Shown here: one piece after another, positions 43,132 through 51,672 of the stretch
Layout: each line of letters opens with the position of its first letter
How positions within the stretch are numbered: the first letter of the stretch is position 1
Assembly: GCF_001514065.1 (NCBI RefSeq)
Contig: NZ_KQ948422.1
Span: 1,339,939 to 1,403,938, forward strand
Source: Streptomyces antibioticus
GTDB lineage: Bacteria > Actinomycetota > Actinomycetes > Streptomycetales > Streptomycetaceae
Reading direction: 5' to 3'
Length of the DNA stretch: 64,000 nucleotides
The notes under the pieces: model-generated
The model's database searches: none
Told to the model about the DNA's origin: nothing
What the model saw: only the letters and a program-made list of their open reading frames with translations
Program-made: the position numbers and the translations under genes

Positions 43132-44331
43132 ATGACGTTCTCCCTCGGCATCGTCGGCGCCGGGCAGTTCTCGGGCCAGTTCGCCAAGCTGTTCCTGGCT
43201 CACCCAGGTGTCAGCGACGTCCACGTCACCGACCTCCTGCCCGAACGCGCCAAGCAACTCGCCGCTGCCGAAGGCCTGTCGGGCACCTTCCCGTCGTACC
43301 AGGCCATGCTGGAGTCGGAAGCGGTCGACGCGGTCGCGATCTTCACCCAGCGCTGGACGCACGGCCCGCTGGTCCTCCAGGGCCTCAACGCGGGCAAGCA
43401 CGTCTACTCCGCGGTCCCCATGGCGATCACCACGGAGGAGATCGCCGCGATCATCGAAGCGGTCGAGGCGACCGGACTGACGTACATGATGGGCGAGACC
43501 AGCCAGTACAACCCGGCGACCGTGCATGCCCGCAACCAGATCGCCGAGGGCGCCTTCGGGCGGCTCTTCTACGCCGAGGGCGACTACGTCCACGACATGG
43601 ATCTCGGCTTCTACGAGGCGTACCGGTACAGCGGCGGCGACAACTGGAAGGCCACCGCCAGCTATCCCCCGCTGCTGTACCCGACGCACTCGGTGGGCGG
43701 GGTGCTCGGCGCCTGGCAGACGCACGCGGTGAGCGTGTCGGCGATCGGTGTCGTGGACGACCGCGGGGACGGGGTGTTCGACAAGGAGGTCAGCCAGTTC
43801 GGCAACGACTTCTCCAACGCCACCGCGCTGTTCGAGGTGGCGGGCGGCGGTTCGTTCCGTACGAACGAGTTCCGGCGGGTGGGCTACCCCTCGCACATCC
43901 GCGAGTCCCGTTTCCGCTTCTTCGGCACGGAGGCGAGCATGGAACAGCTCGCCACCTACGCGCTGTGGCAGGACAAGAAGGGGGTGAAGGACATCAGCGA
44001 ACTGCTGGAGCCCAAGCCCACGCTGTCCCCTGACGACCCGTCACTCCAGCACATCGCGCCGGACCTGCGGGCCGCCTTCACCTCCGGCTCGGCACCGGTG
44101 CACGACCGCTCGCGGCTGCCGCGGGAGTTCGACCACCTGCACAACGGCCATGAGGGCAGCCACCACTTCCTGGTGGACGACTTCGTCACCGCGGTCAACT
44201 CCCGCACGCTGCCGTCCGTCAACGCCTGGGTGGCGGCCCGCTACACCCTGCCGGGCATCATCGCGCACGAGTCCGCGCGGCAGGGTGGGGTACGGCTGGA
44301 GATCCCGGACTTCGGAGACGCACCGCAGTAA
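43132..44331 (+). CDS. Gfo/Idh/MocA-family NAD(P)-dependent oxidoreductase (cluster C)
   Basis: A 399-residue cytoplasmic dehydrogenase. The N-terminal Rossmann domain starts LGIVGAGQFSGQFAKL. The GKHVYSAVPMA motif (residue ~95) carries the substrate-site segment in place of the common EKP Lys, so Lys is missing at that position. The C-terminal domain extends from ~130. It probably interconverts an imported sugar or inositol and its keto form. A GTG overlapping the previous stop (43102) and an ATG at 43114 are alternative starts. I prefer 43132 because it begins at the family's first beta-strand. Confidence 0.87.
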   Translation: MTFSLGIVGAGQFSGQFAKLFLAHPGVSDVHVTDLLPERAKQLAAAEGLSGTFPSYQAMLESEAVDAVAIFTQRWTHGPLVLQGLNAGKHVYSAVPMAITTEEIAAIIEAVEATGLTYMMGETSQYNPATVHARNQIAEGAFGRLFYAEGDYVHDMDLGFYEAYRYSGGDNWKATASYPPLLYPTHSVGGVLGAWQTHAVSVSAIGVVDDRGDGVFDKEVSQFGNDFSNATALFEVAGGGSFRTNEFRRVGYPSHIRESRFRFFGTEASMEQLATYALWQDKKGVKDISELLEPKPTLSPDDPSLQHIAPDLRAAFTSGSAPVHDRSRLPREFDHLHNGHEGSHHFLVDDFVTAVNSRTLPSVNAWVAARYTLPGIIAHESARQGGVRLEIPDFGDAPQ

Positions 44332-44354
44332 CCGGCCCGCGTCGCAGGCCGGGT
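44331..44354. terminator. Hairpin after cluster C
   Basis: ACCGGCC (44331-44337) and GGCCGGGT (44347-44354) form a ~6-bp GC stem right after the TAA. It lies between convergent genes and may terminate both. Confidence 0.4.
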
Positions 44355-44360
44355 GGCCGA

Positions 44361-45056
44361 TCAGGTGCCCGGCTTGCGGCCGTAGATGAAGACGTCGTCG
44401 CCCTTCTTCAGCAGCGACCAGTACTTCTTGGCGTCCTTCTTGGTCATGTTGGTGCAGCCGTGCGAGCCCGGCGGGTTCCACATGCTGAGGTTCACCGAGT
44501 GGAAGGCCTGGCCGCCGTCGAAGAACTGGCTGTACGGCATGGGCACGTTGTAGATGTTCGAGACGTGGTCGATGTCCCGCCAGTAGATCTTCTTCAGGCC
44601 GGTGCGGGTCTCGTAGCCGTCACGGCCGGTGCGCACCGGGACGGGCCCGTAGACCAGCCTCTCGCCGTCCTGGATCCAGCTCAGCTGGAGGGTGAGGTTG
44701 ACGCAGGCGATCCGGCCCTTGTTCGTCGGGCACTTGCCTTCCTTGTTGGGGTTGTTGCCGACCGCCTTCTGCTTCTTCATCAGGTCCATCACACCCCAGG
44801 TGACGGAACCGGCGTAGCCGACGTTGGGCTTGATGCCGTGCTTGTTCTGGAAGGCCTGGATGGCCTTGCAGTCGGTCGTCGACTGCTTGCCGTCGACCGT
44901 GAGGCCGAGGAACTTCTCGACCTGCTTCTGGTACGGCCCGGTCTGGGTCGTGCAGCTCGCCGCCTGCGCGGGCGCGGCGCCCATCGCGAGAGTGAGCGGT
45001 GCGACCAGTCCGGTGAGCGCGAGGGCGACGGCCCCTCGTCTGCGTATGTCCCCCAT
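44361..45056 (-). CDS. Secreted L,D-transpeptidase with peptidoglycan-binding domain
   Basis: A 231-residue exported enzyme with a Sec signal (VALALTGLVAPLTLAMGAAPAQA). The PG-binding-like domain covers ~35-100 with two Cys that may pair. The YkuD catalytic domain (~115-231) ends in HSVNLSMWNPPGSHGCTNM, holding the essential Ser-His-Gly-Cys motif. It forms 3-3 peptidoglycan crosslinks, which are abundant in actinomycetes, or attaches proteins to the wall. Monocistronic. ATG with a GGTGG region upstream. Confidence 0.9.
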   Translation of the reverse strand: MGDIRRRGAVALALTGLVAPLTLAMGAAPAQAASCTTQTGPYQKQVEKFLGLTVDGKQSTTDCKAIQAFQNKHGIKPNVGYAGSVTWGVMDLMKKQKAVGNNPNKEGKCPTNKGRIACVNLTLQLSWIQDGERLVYGPVPVRTGRDGYETRTGLKKIYWRDIDHVSNIYNVPMPYSQFFDGGQAFHSVNLSMWNPPGSHGCTNMTKKDAKKYWSLLKKGDDVFIYGRKPGT

Positions 45057-45137
45057 GGTGGGTGGTGCCTTCCTGTTCCGTGTCCGGTGCGATCTCCCTG
45101 TTTGACCGGTGCACGGGGGCGGCGGTTGTATGCCGGC

Positions 45138-46667
45138 TCAGGCTGTGACCAAACGGTGAAATTCCAGCTCTTCGCAGCGGCGCAGCAGCTCCACCGCACG
45201 GCCGAGGACGTCCGGGGTGGCGGTGAACGGCAGACGCAGATGATGGGTGAGGGTGGCGCGGTCGGCGGCGAAGTGCGGGCCGGGGGTCACCGCGAGCCCG
45301 TGCCGGGCCGCGCGGGCCGCCAGCTCCGTCGCGGGTGTCGTGCCGAGGCGCAGCCACAGGGACAGCCCGCCGCCCGGGACGGTGTACGTCCATCCCGTGC
45401 CGTCGAGGAGTCCGGCCAGGTGGTCGCGCTGGGCGCGCAGCCGCGACCGGCGATCGGCCAGCACCTCGGGCAGGGACGCGCCGAGAAGCTCGGTGGCGAT
45501 GAGCTGCTCCAGCGGCGGTGGCGACAGCTGCGCCTGAAGCGGGTTTCGCCGCAATTGTCGTACGAGATCGGCGGTGCCCCGGATCCAGCCGATCCGCAGG
45601 CCGGTCCACAGGGTCTTGCTGGCCGAGCCGATCTGGATCACGCGCGGCCCGGCGAGATGGGGTTCGCTGCCGGGCGGCGTTCTGAGGTCGAGGTCGCGCA
45701 GGGTCTCGTCGGCGATGACGGTCAGGGGGAGCCGGGCGATCTCCGCGCGGGTGGCGGCGTCCATGTGGGCGCCGGTGGGGTTCTGGAAGTCGGGGACGAG
45801 ATAGGCGAGTTGGGGATTCCGGGTGCGTACGGCGGTGGCGAGGTGCCCGGTGTCCCAGCCGCCCTCCGCCGTGACGGGCACGGGCAGCAGACGGGTGCGG
45901 CGGGCGCGCAGGACCGCCAGCGCGCCCGGGTACGACGGGCTCTCCACGGCGACGGGGCGGCGGCGGTCGGTGTGGAGGTGGTCGAGGAGCAGCGTCAGGG
46001 CGGCCTGCGCTCCGGAGGTGACGAGGATCTGCTCCGGGCGGGTCGCGAGGCCGTCCCGGGTGTACCGGTCGGCCAGCAGTTCCCGCAGCCCCGGCAGGCC
46101 GGCCGTGGCGGTGCCCGAGTCGACGAGCAGGGCGGCGCTGCGCTCGGCGGCCCGGGTGAGGGCGGCGAGGTAGGCGTCGTGGGGTGCGGACGTCAGGGCG
46201 AGGGTGAGGTCGAGGTCGGCGTCGCCCGCTCCCCCGCGGTCCAGGGACCAGGGGGTGGTGCGCTCGGTGAGCCGGGCCGGGAGACGGACGTGGCTGCCGC
46301 TGCCGTGCCGGGTGTGCAGCCAGCCGTCGTCACGGAGCCGGGTGAGGGCGGCGACGACGGTACCGCGGCTGACACCGAGAACACGGGAGAGCTCCCGCTC
46401 GGAGGGCAGCCGGGTACCGGCGGCCAGCCGCCCGTCGACGACGGCCTCACGGACGGCCGCGGAGAGGGAACGGGCGAGAGGGCCGGGACGGTCCCGCCAG
46501 GCGCCGAGGGCGGTGGCGAAACCAGGGGGCACTGGCGCGGGGCGGTCGCTATGGCTGGGGGCCGGTCCGGTCGTCGCCAGTGCGGGACGAACGCCTCGGC
46601 TGGGGGCCAGGCCGGTCGTCGCCGGTGTGGGGCTGTCGCTGTGGCTGGGGGCCGGTCCGGTGGTCAT
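45138..46667 (-). CDS. MocR/PdxR-type GntR regulator with aminotransferase domain
   Basis: A 509-residue regulator. After a unique N-terminal block of three 15-residue repeats (~2-46) comes a GntR winged helix (GRLAAGTRLPSERELSRVLGVSRGTVVAAL, ~85-115). A fold-type I aminotransferase-like domain with the PLP lysine in IQIGSASKTLWTGLRIGW (near 340) follows. Such proteins sense PLP or PLP-amino-acid adducts. The ATG at 46667 abuts the operator at 46669-46692. Divergent from a PLP-dependent decarboxylase, its likely target. Confidence 0.9.
   Translation of the reverse strand: MTTGPAPSHSDSPTPATTGLAPSRGVRPALATTGPAPSHSDRPAPVPPGFATALGAWRDRPGPLARSLSAAVREAVVDGRLAAGTRLPSERELSRVLGVSRGTVVAALTRLRDDGWLHTRHGSGSHVRLPARLTERTTPWSLDRGGAGDADLDLTLALTSAPHDAYLAALTRAAERSAALLVDSGTATAGLPGLRELLADRYTRDGLATRPEQILVTSGAQAALTLLLDHLHTDRRRPVAVESPSYPGALAVLRARRTRLLPVPVTAEGGWDTGHLATAVRTRNPQLAYLVPDFQNPTGAHMDAATRAEIARLPLTVIADETLRDLDLRTPPGSEPHLAGPRVIQIGSASKTLWTGLRIGWIRGTADLVRQLRRNPLQAQLSPPPLEQLIATELLGASLPEVLADRRSRLRAQRDHLAGLLDGTGWTYTVPGGGLSLWLRLGTTPATELAARAARHGLAVTPGPHFAADRATLTHHLRLPFTATPDVLGRAVELLRRCEELEFHRLVTA
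46530..46664. repeat. Three 45-bp imperfect tandem repeats at the MocR N-terminus
   Basis: Each 45-bp unit encodes 15 residues starting TTG[PL]APS, giving units TTGPAPSHSDSPTPA, TTGLAPSRGVRPALA and TTGPAPSHSDRPAPV. DNA of units 1 and 3 is nearly identical over ~30 bp, for example ggctgggggccggtccgg at 46553-46570 and 46643-46660. Confidence 0.85.
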
Positions 46668-46668
46668 C

Positions 46669-46692
46669 GGTCCAGTTTTACCCAAGTGGACC
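46669..46692. promoter_or_regulatory. MocR/PdxR-type operator in the divergent promoter
   Basis: Inverted half-sites GGTCCA (46669-46674) and TGGACC (46687-46692). Read outward, these give AAAACTGGACC and CAAGTGGACCA, close to the AAAGTGGWCTA-like motif known for PdxR regulators. It abuts the MocR start codon and precedes the decarboxylase ATG by 37 bp. Confidence 0.6.
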
Positions 46693-46729
46693 AGCCTTCG
46701 GTCACCTCCCCTCCCCTACGCTCCCCCTC

Positions 46730-48115
46730 ATGCACCGCACTCTCGCCGACGACCTCTCCCGGCTCCCCGAACTCCTCTCCACCGCCCGCGACCTGGCCGT
46801 CCAGGAGCTGGCCGGGCTGGCCGAGCGGCCGGTCGTACGGCTCGACAAGGCGCCCGACCCCGAGGTGCTGCCCGGCACCGGCGCCGGCGGCGAGGCGGCG
46901 CTCGCGCGGTTCGCCGAGCGATGGGCGCCCGGGTTCTCCGGTTCCGCGGGCCCCCGCTATCTCGGCTTCGTCACGGGTGGTGCGACGCCCGCCTCGGTCG
47001 CCGGGGACTGGCTGACCGGGGCCTATGACCAGAACGGCTCGGGGGCGGCCGGTTCCTGGGCGACGGCGCTGGAGCGCGAGACGGTCGGCTGGCTGCGGGA
47101 GCTGTTCGGGCTGGGCCCGGCACACAGCGGGGCCTTCGTCACCGGCGCGACCACGTCCAACACCGTGGGCCTGGCCATAGCCCGTGAGTGGCTGGGCGAG
47201 CGGCTCGGCGTGTCCGTGTCCCGCGACGGCGCCGCCGCGCTCGGCCAGGTCGACGTGTTGTCCGGCAGCCCGCACTCCAGCATCGGCAAGGCCCTGTCCG
47301 TGCTCGGCATCGGCCGCGACCGGCTGCGGTCGGTGCCCGTGCTGTCCGGCAACCGGGAGGCCGTGGACGTCGCCGCCCTCGACCGGGCCCTGTCCGAGCT
47401 GGACGGCCGCCCGGCGATCGTGGTGGCGAACGCCGGCACCGTGAACACCGTCGACTTCGACGACCTGCGGGCCATCGCGGCGCTGAAGGAACGGCACGAC
47501 TTCTGGCTGCACGTCGACGCCGCGTTCGGCGGCTTCGCCGCGCTCTCCCCGTCGTACGCGGCGCTCGTCGACGGCCTCGACGCCGCCGACTCCGTCTGTG
47601 TCGACCTGCACAAGTGGCTGAACGTGCCGTACGACGCGGCCGTCCAGTTCACCCGGCGCCGGGATCTTCAGGTGGCCGTGTTCCACAACGCGTCGCCGTA
47701 TCTCGGACTGCCGGTCGGCGAACCGGACTTCGTGCACCTCACCCCCGAGAACTCCCGGCGGCTGCGCGCCCTGCCGGCCTGGTTCTCGCTGGTCGCGTAC
47801 GGCCGCGAGGGGCACCGCGAGATCGTGGAGCGCAACGTGGCGCTGGCCCGCGACCTCGGTGAGCGGATCGCCGGTCTCGACGGGCTGCGGCTGCTGGCGC
47901 CGGTCCGGCTGAACGTCGTCTGCTTCACCCTGGCCGAGGAGCCCACGCAGGAGCGGGTCGCCGCCCTGGCGCGCGCGCTCGCCAAGACCGGCGAGGTCTT
48001 CGTGACCCCGACCGTCTACGACGACACCCCCGGGCTGCGGGCGGCGTTCAGCAACTGGCGCACGTCGGCGGACGACGTGGACCGGATCATCGGGGCTGTG
48101 GCGCGGGTGCGGTGA
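46730..48115 (+). CDS. Group II PLP-dependent decarboxylase
   Basis: A 461-residue cytoplasmic PLP enzyme. The PLP Lys lies in SVCVDLHKWLNVPYDAAV (near residue 295) and the cofactor aspartate in WLHVDAAFGGF (near 262). The N-terminal RYLGFVTGGATPASV fits aromatic-L-amino-acid/glutamate-type decarboxylases. The C-terminus, FSNWRTSADDVDRIIGAV, is typical. A TACGCT -10-like box 8 bp before the ATG suggests a leaderless transcript under MocR control. Probably makes an amine from an amino acid. Some family members are aldolase-type enzymes. Its end overlaps the convergent MFS gene by 29 bp. Confidence 0.88.
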   Translation: MHRTLADDLSRLPELLSTARDLAVQELAGLAERPVVRLDKAPDPEVLPGTGAGGEAALARFAERWAPGFSGSAGPRYLGFVTGGATPASVAGDWLTGAYDQNGSGAAGSWATALERETVGWLRELFGLGPAHSGAFVTGATTSNTVGLAIAREWLGERLGVSVSRDGAAALGQVDVLSGSPHSSIGKALSVLGIGRDRLRSVPVLSGNREAVDVAALDRALSELDGRPAIVVANAGTVNTVDFDDLRAIAALKERHDFWLHVDAAFGGFAALSPSYAALVDGLDAADSVCVDLHKWLNVPYDAAVQFTRRRDLQVAVFHNASPYLGLPVGEPDFVHLTPENSRRLRALPAWFSLVAYGREGHREIVERNVALARDLGERIAGLDGLRLLAPVRLNVVCFTLAEEPTQERVAALARALAKTGEVFVTPTVYDDTPGLRAAFSNWRTSADDVDRIIGAVARVR

Positions 48116-49346
48116 CGGGGGCGCGGTCCGGGAGTTCACGGCGGGCGCGGACCGGCGAGAGGAAGACCGGCAGGAAGGCCGTCGCCAGCAGCGCCCCGCC
48201 GGCCCACAACGTGGCCCGCACACCGGCCAGTTCACCGAGTGCGCCGGAGATCGCCGCACCGAGCGCGAGCGCGCCGGTCAGAACGAAGCGGAACGTCGCG
48301 TTCATCCGGCCGAGCAGCTCGTCGGAGGTCATCCGCTGGCGCAGGCTGACACCGAGGACGTTGTCCGTGCCGGTCTTGAACAGGGCCAGCGTCCAGCCCG
48401 CGCCGGCCAGCCACAGCCACCCGCCCCGGTCGATCAGGGGCACCAGCAGCGCGGCGGGCGCGAGGGCGACACCGGCCAGCCCGAGGGACCGGCCGTAGCC
48501 CAGCCGTCCGGCGAGGGGGCGGGCGCAGCGGGCACCGAGCAGGAGCCCGAGGCCGCCCGCCGCCCAGAACAGCCCCAACGCGACGGCGGGCAGGTCGAGT
48601 TCCCGGACGAACACGACGGGCAGCATGGTGTTGACGATCTGCATGCCCACGTTGGTGAGGGCGGCGGTGAGCGCGAGGGCGCGCAGTTCCGGGTTGCCGA
48701 AGACGTGGCGCAGACCCCCGGCGATCCGCGCCCCCAAGGTCGCCGGCCGTTCCCGTCCCGCGGGTTCCTGCGGACGCCGGATCCGGGTGAGCTGGAGTGC
48801 GGAGGCCAGGTAGGCCACCGCGGTGCACAGCACGGCCACGGGAGCGGTCAGGAACTGGACCAGGACGCCGCCCGCGCCGCGCCCGGCGACGTTGCCCACG
48901 GCCTGCAGACCGACCATGGCCGCGTTGGCGGGCACGAGGGCCTCGCGGCCCACGAGACGGGGCAGGGTGCTCTGGGAGGTCACGTCGAAGAACACGGTCG
49001 CGGCGCCGTTGAGCAGGACCACGGCGTAGAGCTGGCCGAGGGTGAGCGTGTCCGTCCACCAGGCGAGGGGGACGGAGGCGTAGAGGACGGCACGGGCCAG
49101 GTCGGCCAGGATCAGCACCCGACGGTGCCGCATCCGGTCCACCCAGGCTCCGGCGGGCAGCCCGATCAGCAGGAACGCCAGCGTGCTGAGGGTGGCGAGC
49201 GCGCCGACCTGTCCGGGTCCCGCGTCGAGGGCGGTGACGGCGATCAGGGGGACGGCGACGTAACTGACGTTCGTGGCGAACTGACTGAGGGCGCTCGCGG
49301 CGAAGAGGGTGCGGAAGTCGGCGGCACGCCAAGGGGAGTCGGGCAC
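48087..49346 (-). CDS. MFS transporter, probable exporter
   Basis: A 419-residue membrane protein with ~11-12 predicted helices. It opens PWRAADFRTLFAASALSQFATNVSYVAVPLIAVTAL and has the loop-2 motif GAWVDRMRHRRVLILAD. It resembles enterobactin-exporter/EntS-like or macrolide-efflux MFS proteins. The GTG at 49346 lacks a ribosome site. The open frame runs further upstream, but the family alignment starts here. The region before it (49380-49411) is AT-rich for this genome. Cargo unknown. Confidence 0.83.
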   Translation of the reverse strand: MPDSPWRAADFRTLFAASALSQFATNVSYVAVPLIAVTALDAGPGQVGALATLSTLAFLLIGLPAGAWVDRMRHRRVLILADLARAVLYASVPLAWWTDTLTLGQLYAVVLLNGAATVFFDVTSQSTLPRLVGREALVPANAAMVGLQAVGNVAGRGAGGVLVQFLTAPVAVLCTAVAYLASALQLTRIRRPQEPAGRERPATLGARIAGGLRHVFGNPELRALALTAALTNVGMQIVNTMLPVVFVRELDLPAVALGLFWAAGGLGLLLGARCARPLAGRLGYGRSLGLAGVALAPAALLVPLIDRGGWLWLAGAGWTLALFKTGTDNVLGVSLRQRMTSDELLGRMNATFRFVLTGALALGAAISGALGELAGVRATLWAGGALLATAFLPVFLSPVRARRELPDRAPVTAPAPQPR

Positions 49347-49411
49347 ACGAGAACGCTGCCCGACGCCGTCCGCGCAGGACAAGTGAAAAGATCTACAGCG
49401 AAAGTTAAGCG

Positions 49412-50203
49412 CTACTTCGCGGTTGGAGGCGTGCGCCGGGCGAGCCGGAACCCGGAGTCGCCCGCGGTGAGCCCTCCGTCCACGACGAGGGTCGTGCCGG
49501 TGATCCAGGCGGCGTCGCGGGAGGCGAGGAAGGTGATGGCTGCGGCGATGTCCTCGGGCTCGCCGACACGGCCGAGGGGGTACAGCGGGCGGAGGAGGGC
49601 GAGTTCGTCGTCGCGGCCCTCCCAGGCGGTGGTGCGGACCGTGCCGGGCGCGACGAGGTTGACGCGGACACCCCGCTCGGCGGCGTGCGCGGCGAGGGTG
49701 CGGGTGAGGGAGCCGAGGCCGGCCTTGGCGGCGCTGTAGGCGTGGTTGCCGAAGTCCGCGAGGCCGTTGACGGAGCCGACGTTGACGATCGCGCCGCGGC
49801 CGGAGGCGGCGAGGTGGGGCAGGGCGGCGCGGGAGCAGCGGTAGGCGCCGGTGAGGGTGATGTCGAGGTCGGCCGTCCACACGTCGTCGGGTTCGTCCTC
49901 GAACAGCGGGGCGTCCGGCGTGCAGTGGAAGGCGTTGTTGACCAGGACGTCGAGGGTGCCGAAGGCGGTGGCCGCGTGGGCGACGGCCGCCTCGACCGCC
50001 GCCCGGTCGCCCACGTCACAGCCGTACGCCTCCGCCGCCAGGCCCTCCTCCCGCAGGTTCGCCGCGGTCTTCTCCGCGGCCTCGGTGTCCCGGTCGGTCA
50101 CCAGCACGCGTGCGCTTTCCGCGGCGAACCGTCGGGCGGTGGCGGCGCCGATGCCGCGGGCGCCGCCGGTGACGAGAACTCCGTACCCCTCGAAACGTGT
50201 CAT
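49412..50203 (-). CDS. Short-chain dehydrogenase/reductase
   Basis: A 263-residue classical SDR. NAD(P) motif: LVTGGARGIGAATARRFA (TGxxxGxG). The NNAFH segment is near residue 88. The catalytic S-Y-K includes YSAAK (HAYSAAKAGLG near 158). The C-terminus (ASRDAAWITGTTLVVDGGLT) is canonical. Substrate unknown. It is followed, in the direction of transcription, by the MFS gene, and preceded by a second SDR 28 bp away, so all three may be co-transcribed. Confidence 0.9.
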   Translation of the reverse strand: MTRFEGYGVLVTGGARGIGAATARRFAAESARVLVTDRDTEAAEKTAANLREEGLAAEAYGCDVGDRAAVEAAVAHAATAFGTLDVLVNNAFHCTPDAPLFEDEPDDVWTADLDITLTGAYRCSRAALPHLAASGRGAIVNVGSVNGLADFGNHAYSAAKAGLGSLTRTLAAHAAERGVRVNLVAPGTVRTTAWEGRDDELALLRPLYPLGRVGEPEDIAAAITFLASRDAAWITGTTLVVDGGLTAGDSGFRLARRTPPTAK

Positions 50204-50231
50204 GCCGCCGAACCGTAGGCGGCGCCGCCCG

Positions 50232-51149
50232 TCAGCGGTAGCCCGTCGCGTCGGCCGGCTTGTCCGCGTCCTGGACCTCGACGATGTAGCGCCAGGCGTC
50301 GGGGCGGCTGCCGTCGAGGTCGGTGAAGCCGTAGATCTGGGCGAGGCCGCCGCTGGAGAGGGACTGGCCGTTGAAGCGGGACACGTCGGGGTCGCCGGCG
50401 AGGGCCGCGACCGCCCGGCCGACATAGCGCGGGGTCTCGGAGATGACGAAGTGCGGGACCTTGGTGAGGGCGTCGCGCCAGTTCTCCTCGCGCACGCCGA
50501 AGCCGTCGAGCATCATCTCCGAGCGCAGCCACCCCGGCGTCAGGGCGACCGCGGTGGCTCCGCGGGGGCCGAGTTCGTGGCCGAGGGCGAAGGCCATCCG
50601 CAGGACGGAGGACTTGGCGAGGTCGTAGAAGAAGGTGGCGCGGTAGTGCGTGCCGTTGTACTCGGCGGTGCCGTCGGTCATCTCGACGGTGAGACCGCCG
50701 GGGTGCCGCAGCAGCAGGGGCAGGGCGAAGTGGTTGGTGATCGCGTGGGTCTCGACGGCGAGTCTGAGCAGCCGCAGCCCGTTGTCGAGGTCGTGCTCCC
50801 ACACCGGGCTCGTCCACTCGAAGAGCTTCTCGCCGCCCCAGACGTCGTTGACGAGGACGTCCAGGCGGCCCTGTTCGTCGGCGATGCGGTCGACCAGCGC
50901 GCGGACCTGCGCCGGTTCGAGGTGGTCGGTGGGGACGGCAATGCCGGTGCCGCCCGCCTCCGTCACCAGGTCCGCGGTGTCCTCGATGGTCTCGGGGCGG
51001 TCGTACTCCGAGCGGCGCTCGCGCGTGCTGCGTCCCGTGACGTAGACGGTGGCGCCGGCCGCCCCGAGTTCCACGGCGATGCCCCGTCCGGCTCCCCGTG
51101 TCGCCCCGGCGACCAGCGCGACCTTGCCCTTCAGTGGCTGTGCTGCCAT
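50232..51149 (-). CDS. Short-chain dehydrogenase/reductase, longer type
   Basis: A 305-residue SDR. The N-terminal motif VALVAGATRGAGRGIAVELG departs slightly from TGxxxGxG (AGATRGAGRG). The catalytic Tyr and Lys are in FFYDLAKSS near residue 170. Insertions (RSTRERRSEYDRPETI, NDVWGGEKLFEW) make it longer than classical members. NAD(P)-dependent reduction of an unknown carbonyl. Direct repeats 63-95 bp upstream suggest a dedicated repressor. Confidence 0.88.
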   Translation of the reverse strand: MAAQPLKGKVALVAGATRGAGRGIAVELGAAGATVYVTGRSTRERRSEYDRPETIEDTADLVTEAGGTGIAVPTDHLEPAQVRALVDRIADEQGRLDVLVNDVWGGEKLFEWTSPVWEHDLDNGLRLLRLAVETHAITNHFALPLLLRHPGGLTVEMTDGTAEYNGTHYRATFFYDLAKSSVLRMAFALGHELGPRGATAVALTPGWLRSEMMLDGFGVREENWRDALTKVPHFVISETPRYVGRAVAALAGDPDVSRFNGQSLSSGGLAQIYGFTDLDGSRPDAWRYIVEVQDADKPADATGYR

Positions 51150-51211
51150 GTCCGAACCTTCCGTACGACCGTTGGTGTCGTCTCCACGGTCTCCGGTAAG
51201 CCGGACATCTT

Positions 51212-51242
51212 CTGTCGCCTTTTAAAGCCGCTGTCGCGTTTT
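51212..51242 (-). promoter_or_regulatory. Direct-repeat operator candidate upstream of the SDR gene
   Basis: On the plus strand CTGTCGCCTTTT (51212-51223) and CTGTCGCGTTTT (51231-51242) form an 11-of-12 direct repeat with a 19-bp period. They lie 63-93 bp upstream of the SDR start and just past the DUF4180 gene end. Confidence 0.4.
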
Positions 51243-51252
51243 CCTGACCGGG

Positions 51253-51627
51253 TCACCCGGCCGGGCGCAGCCTCTCGTCCAGTTCGTCGTCGTTCGCGAC
51301 GATCCAGATGTGCCCGCCCTGGTTGGTCTCGCGCACGAAGTCGCGCAGCGCCGCGCTCTCGTCCAGGTGGCGGGACACGTCCCCGACGACGGCGAGTCGC
51401 ACCCGGTAGTTCACGAACTTCTGCATGACCGCCCCGGCGACCCCCGACCGCAGCCGGAAGAACTCCTCCGCGACGCGCTCGGCGGGCACGGCGACCACGT
51501 CGGCGCCCCGTCCCATGGCGTCGCCGATCAGATCCAGCGCGGCACGCTCGCCGTCGAGCGCAGGTCCGTCGGGCGTGCAGCGCAGCACGGTGACGCCATG
51601 GAGGTTCACGAGTTCGTCAGTGGTCAT
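51253..51627 (-). CDS. DUF4180-domain protein
   Basis: A 124-residue cytoplasmic protein matching DUF4180: GVTVLRCTPDGPALDGERAALDLIGDAMG at the N-terminus, VAVPAERVAEEFFRLRSGVAGAVMQKFVNYRVRLAVVGD in the middle, FVRETNQGGHIWIVAND near the end. Function unknown in all characterised genomes I know. ATG start. Not obviously in an operon. Confidence 0.85.
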   Translation of the reverse strand: MTTDELVNLHGVTVLRCTPDGPALDGERAALDLIGDAMGRGADVVAVPAERVAEEFFRLRSGVAGAVMQKFVNYRVRLAVVGDVSRHLDESAALRDFVRETNQGGHIWIVANDDELDERLRPAG

Positions 51628-51672
51628 GACAGGCGAGCCTAGTCGTGACCCGCCCTGGTGCCCCGGGGATTT

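Noticed and set aside
44460-47015. 851-codon open frame on the plus strand
   Set aside because: Antisense to the L,D-transpeptidase and MocR genes, which have intact catalytic motifs. Composition typical of a shadow frame.
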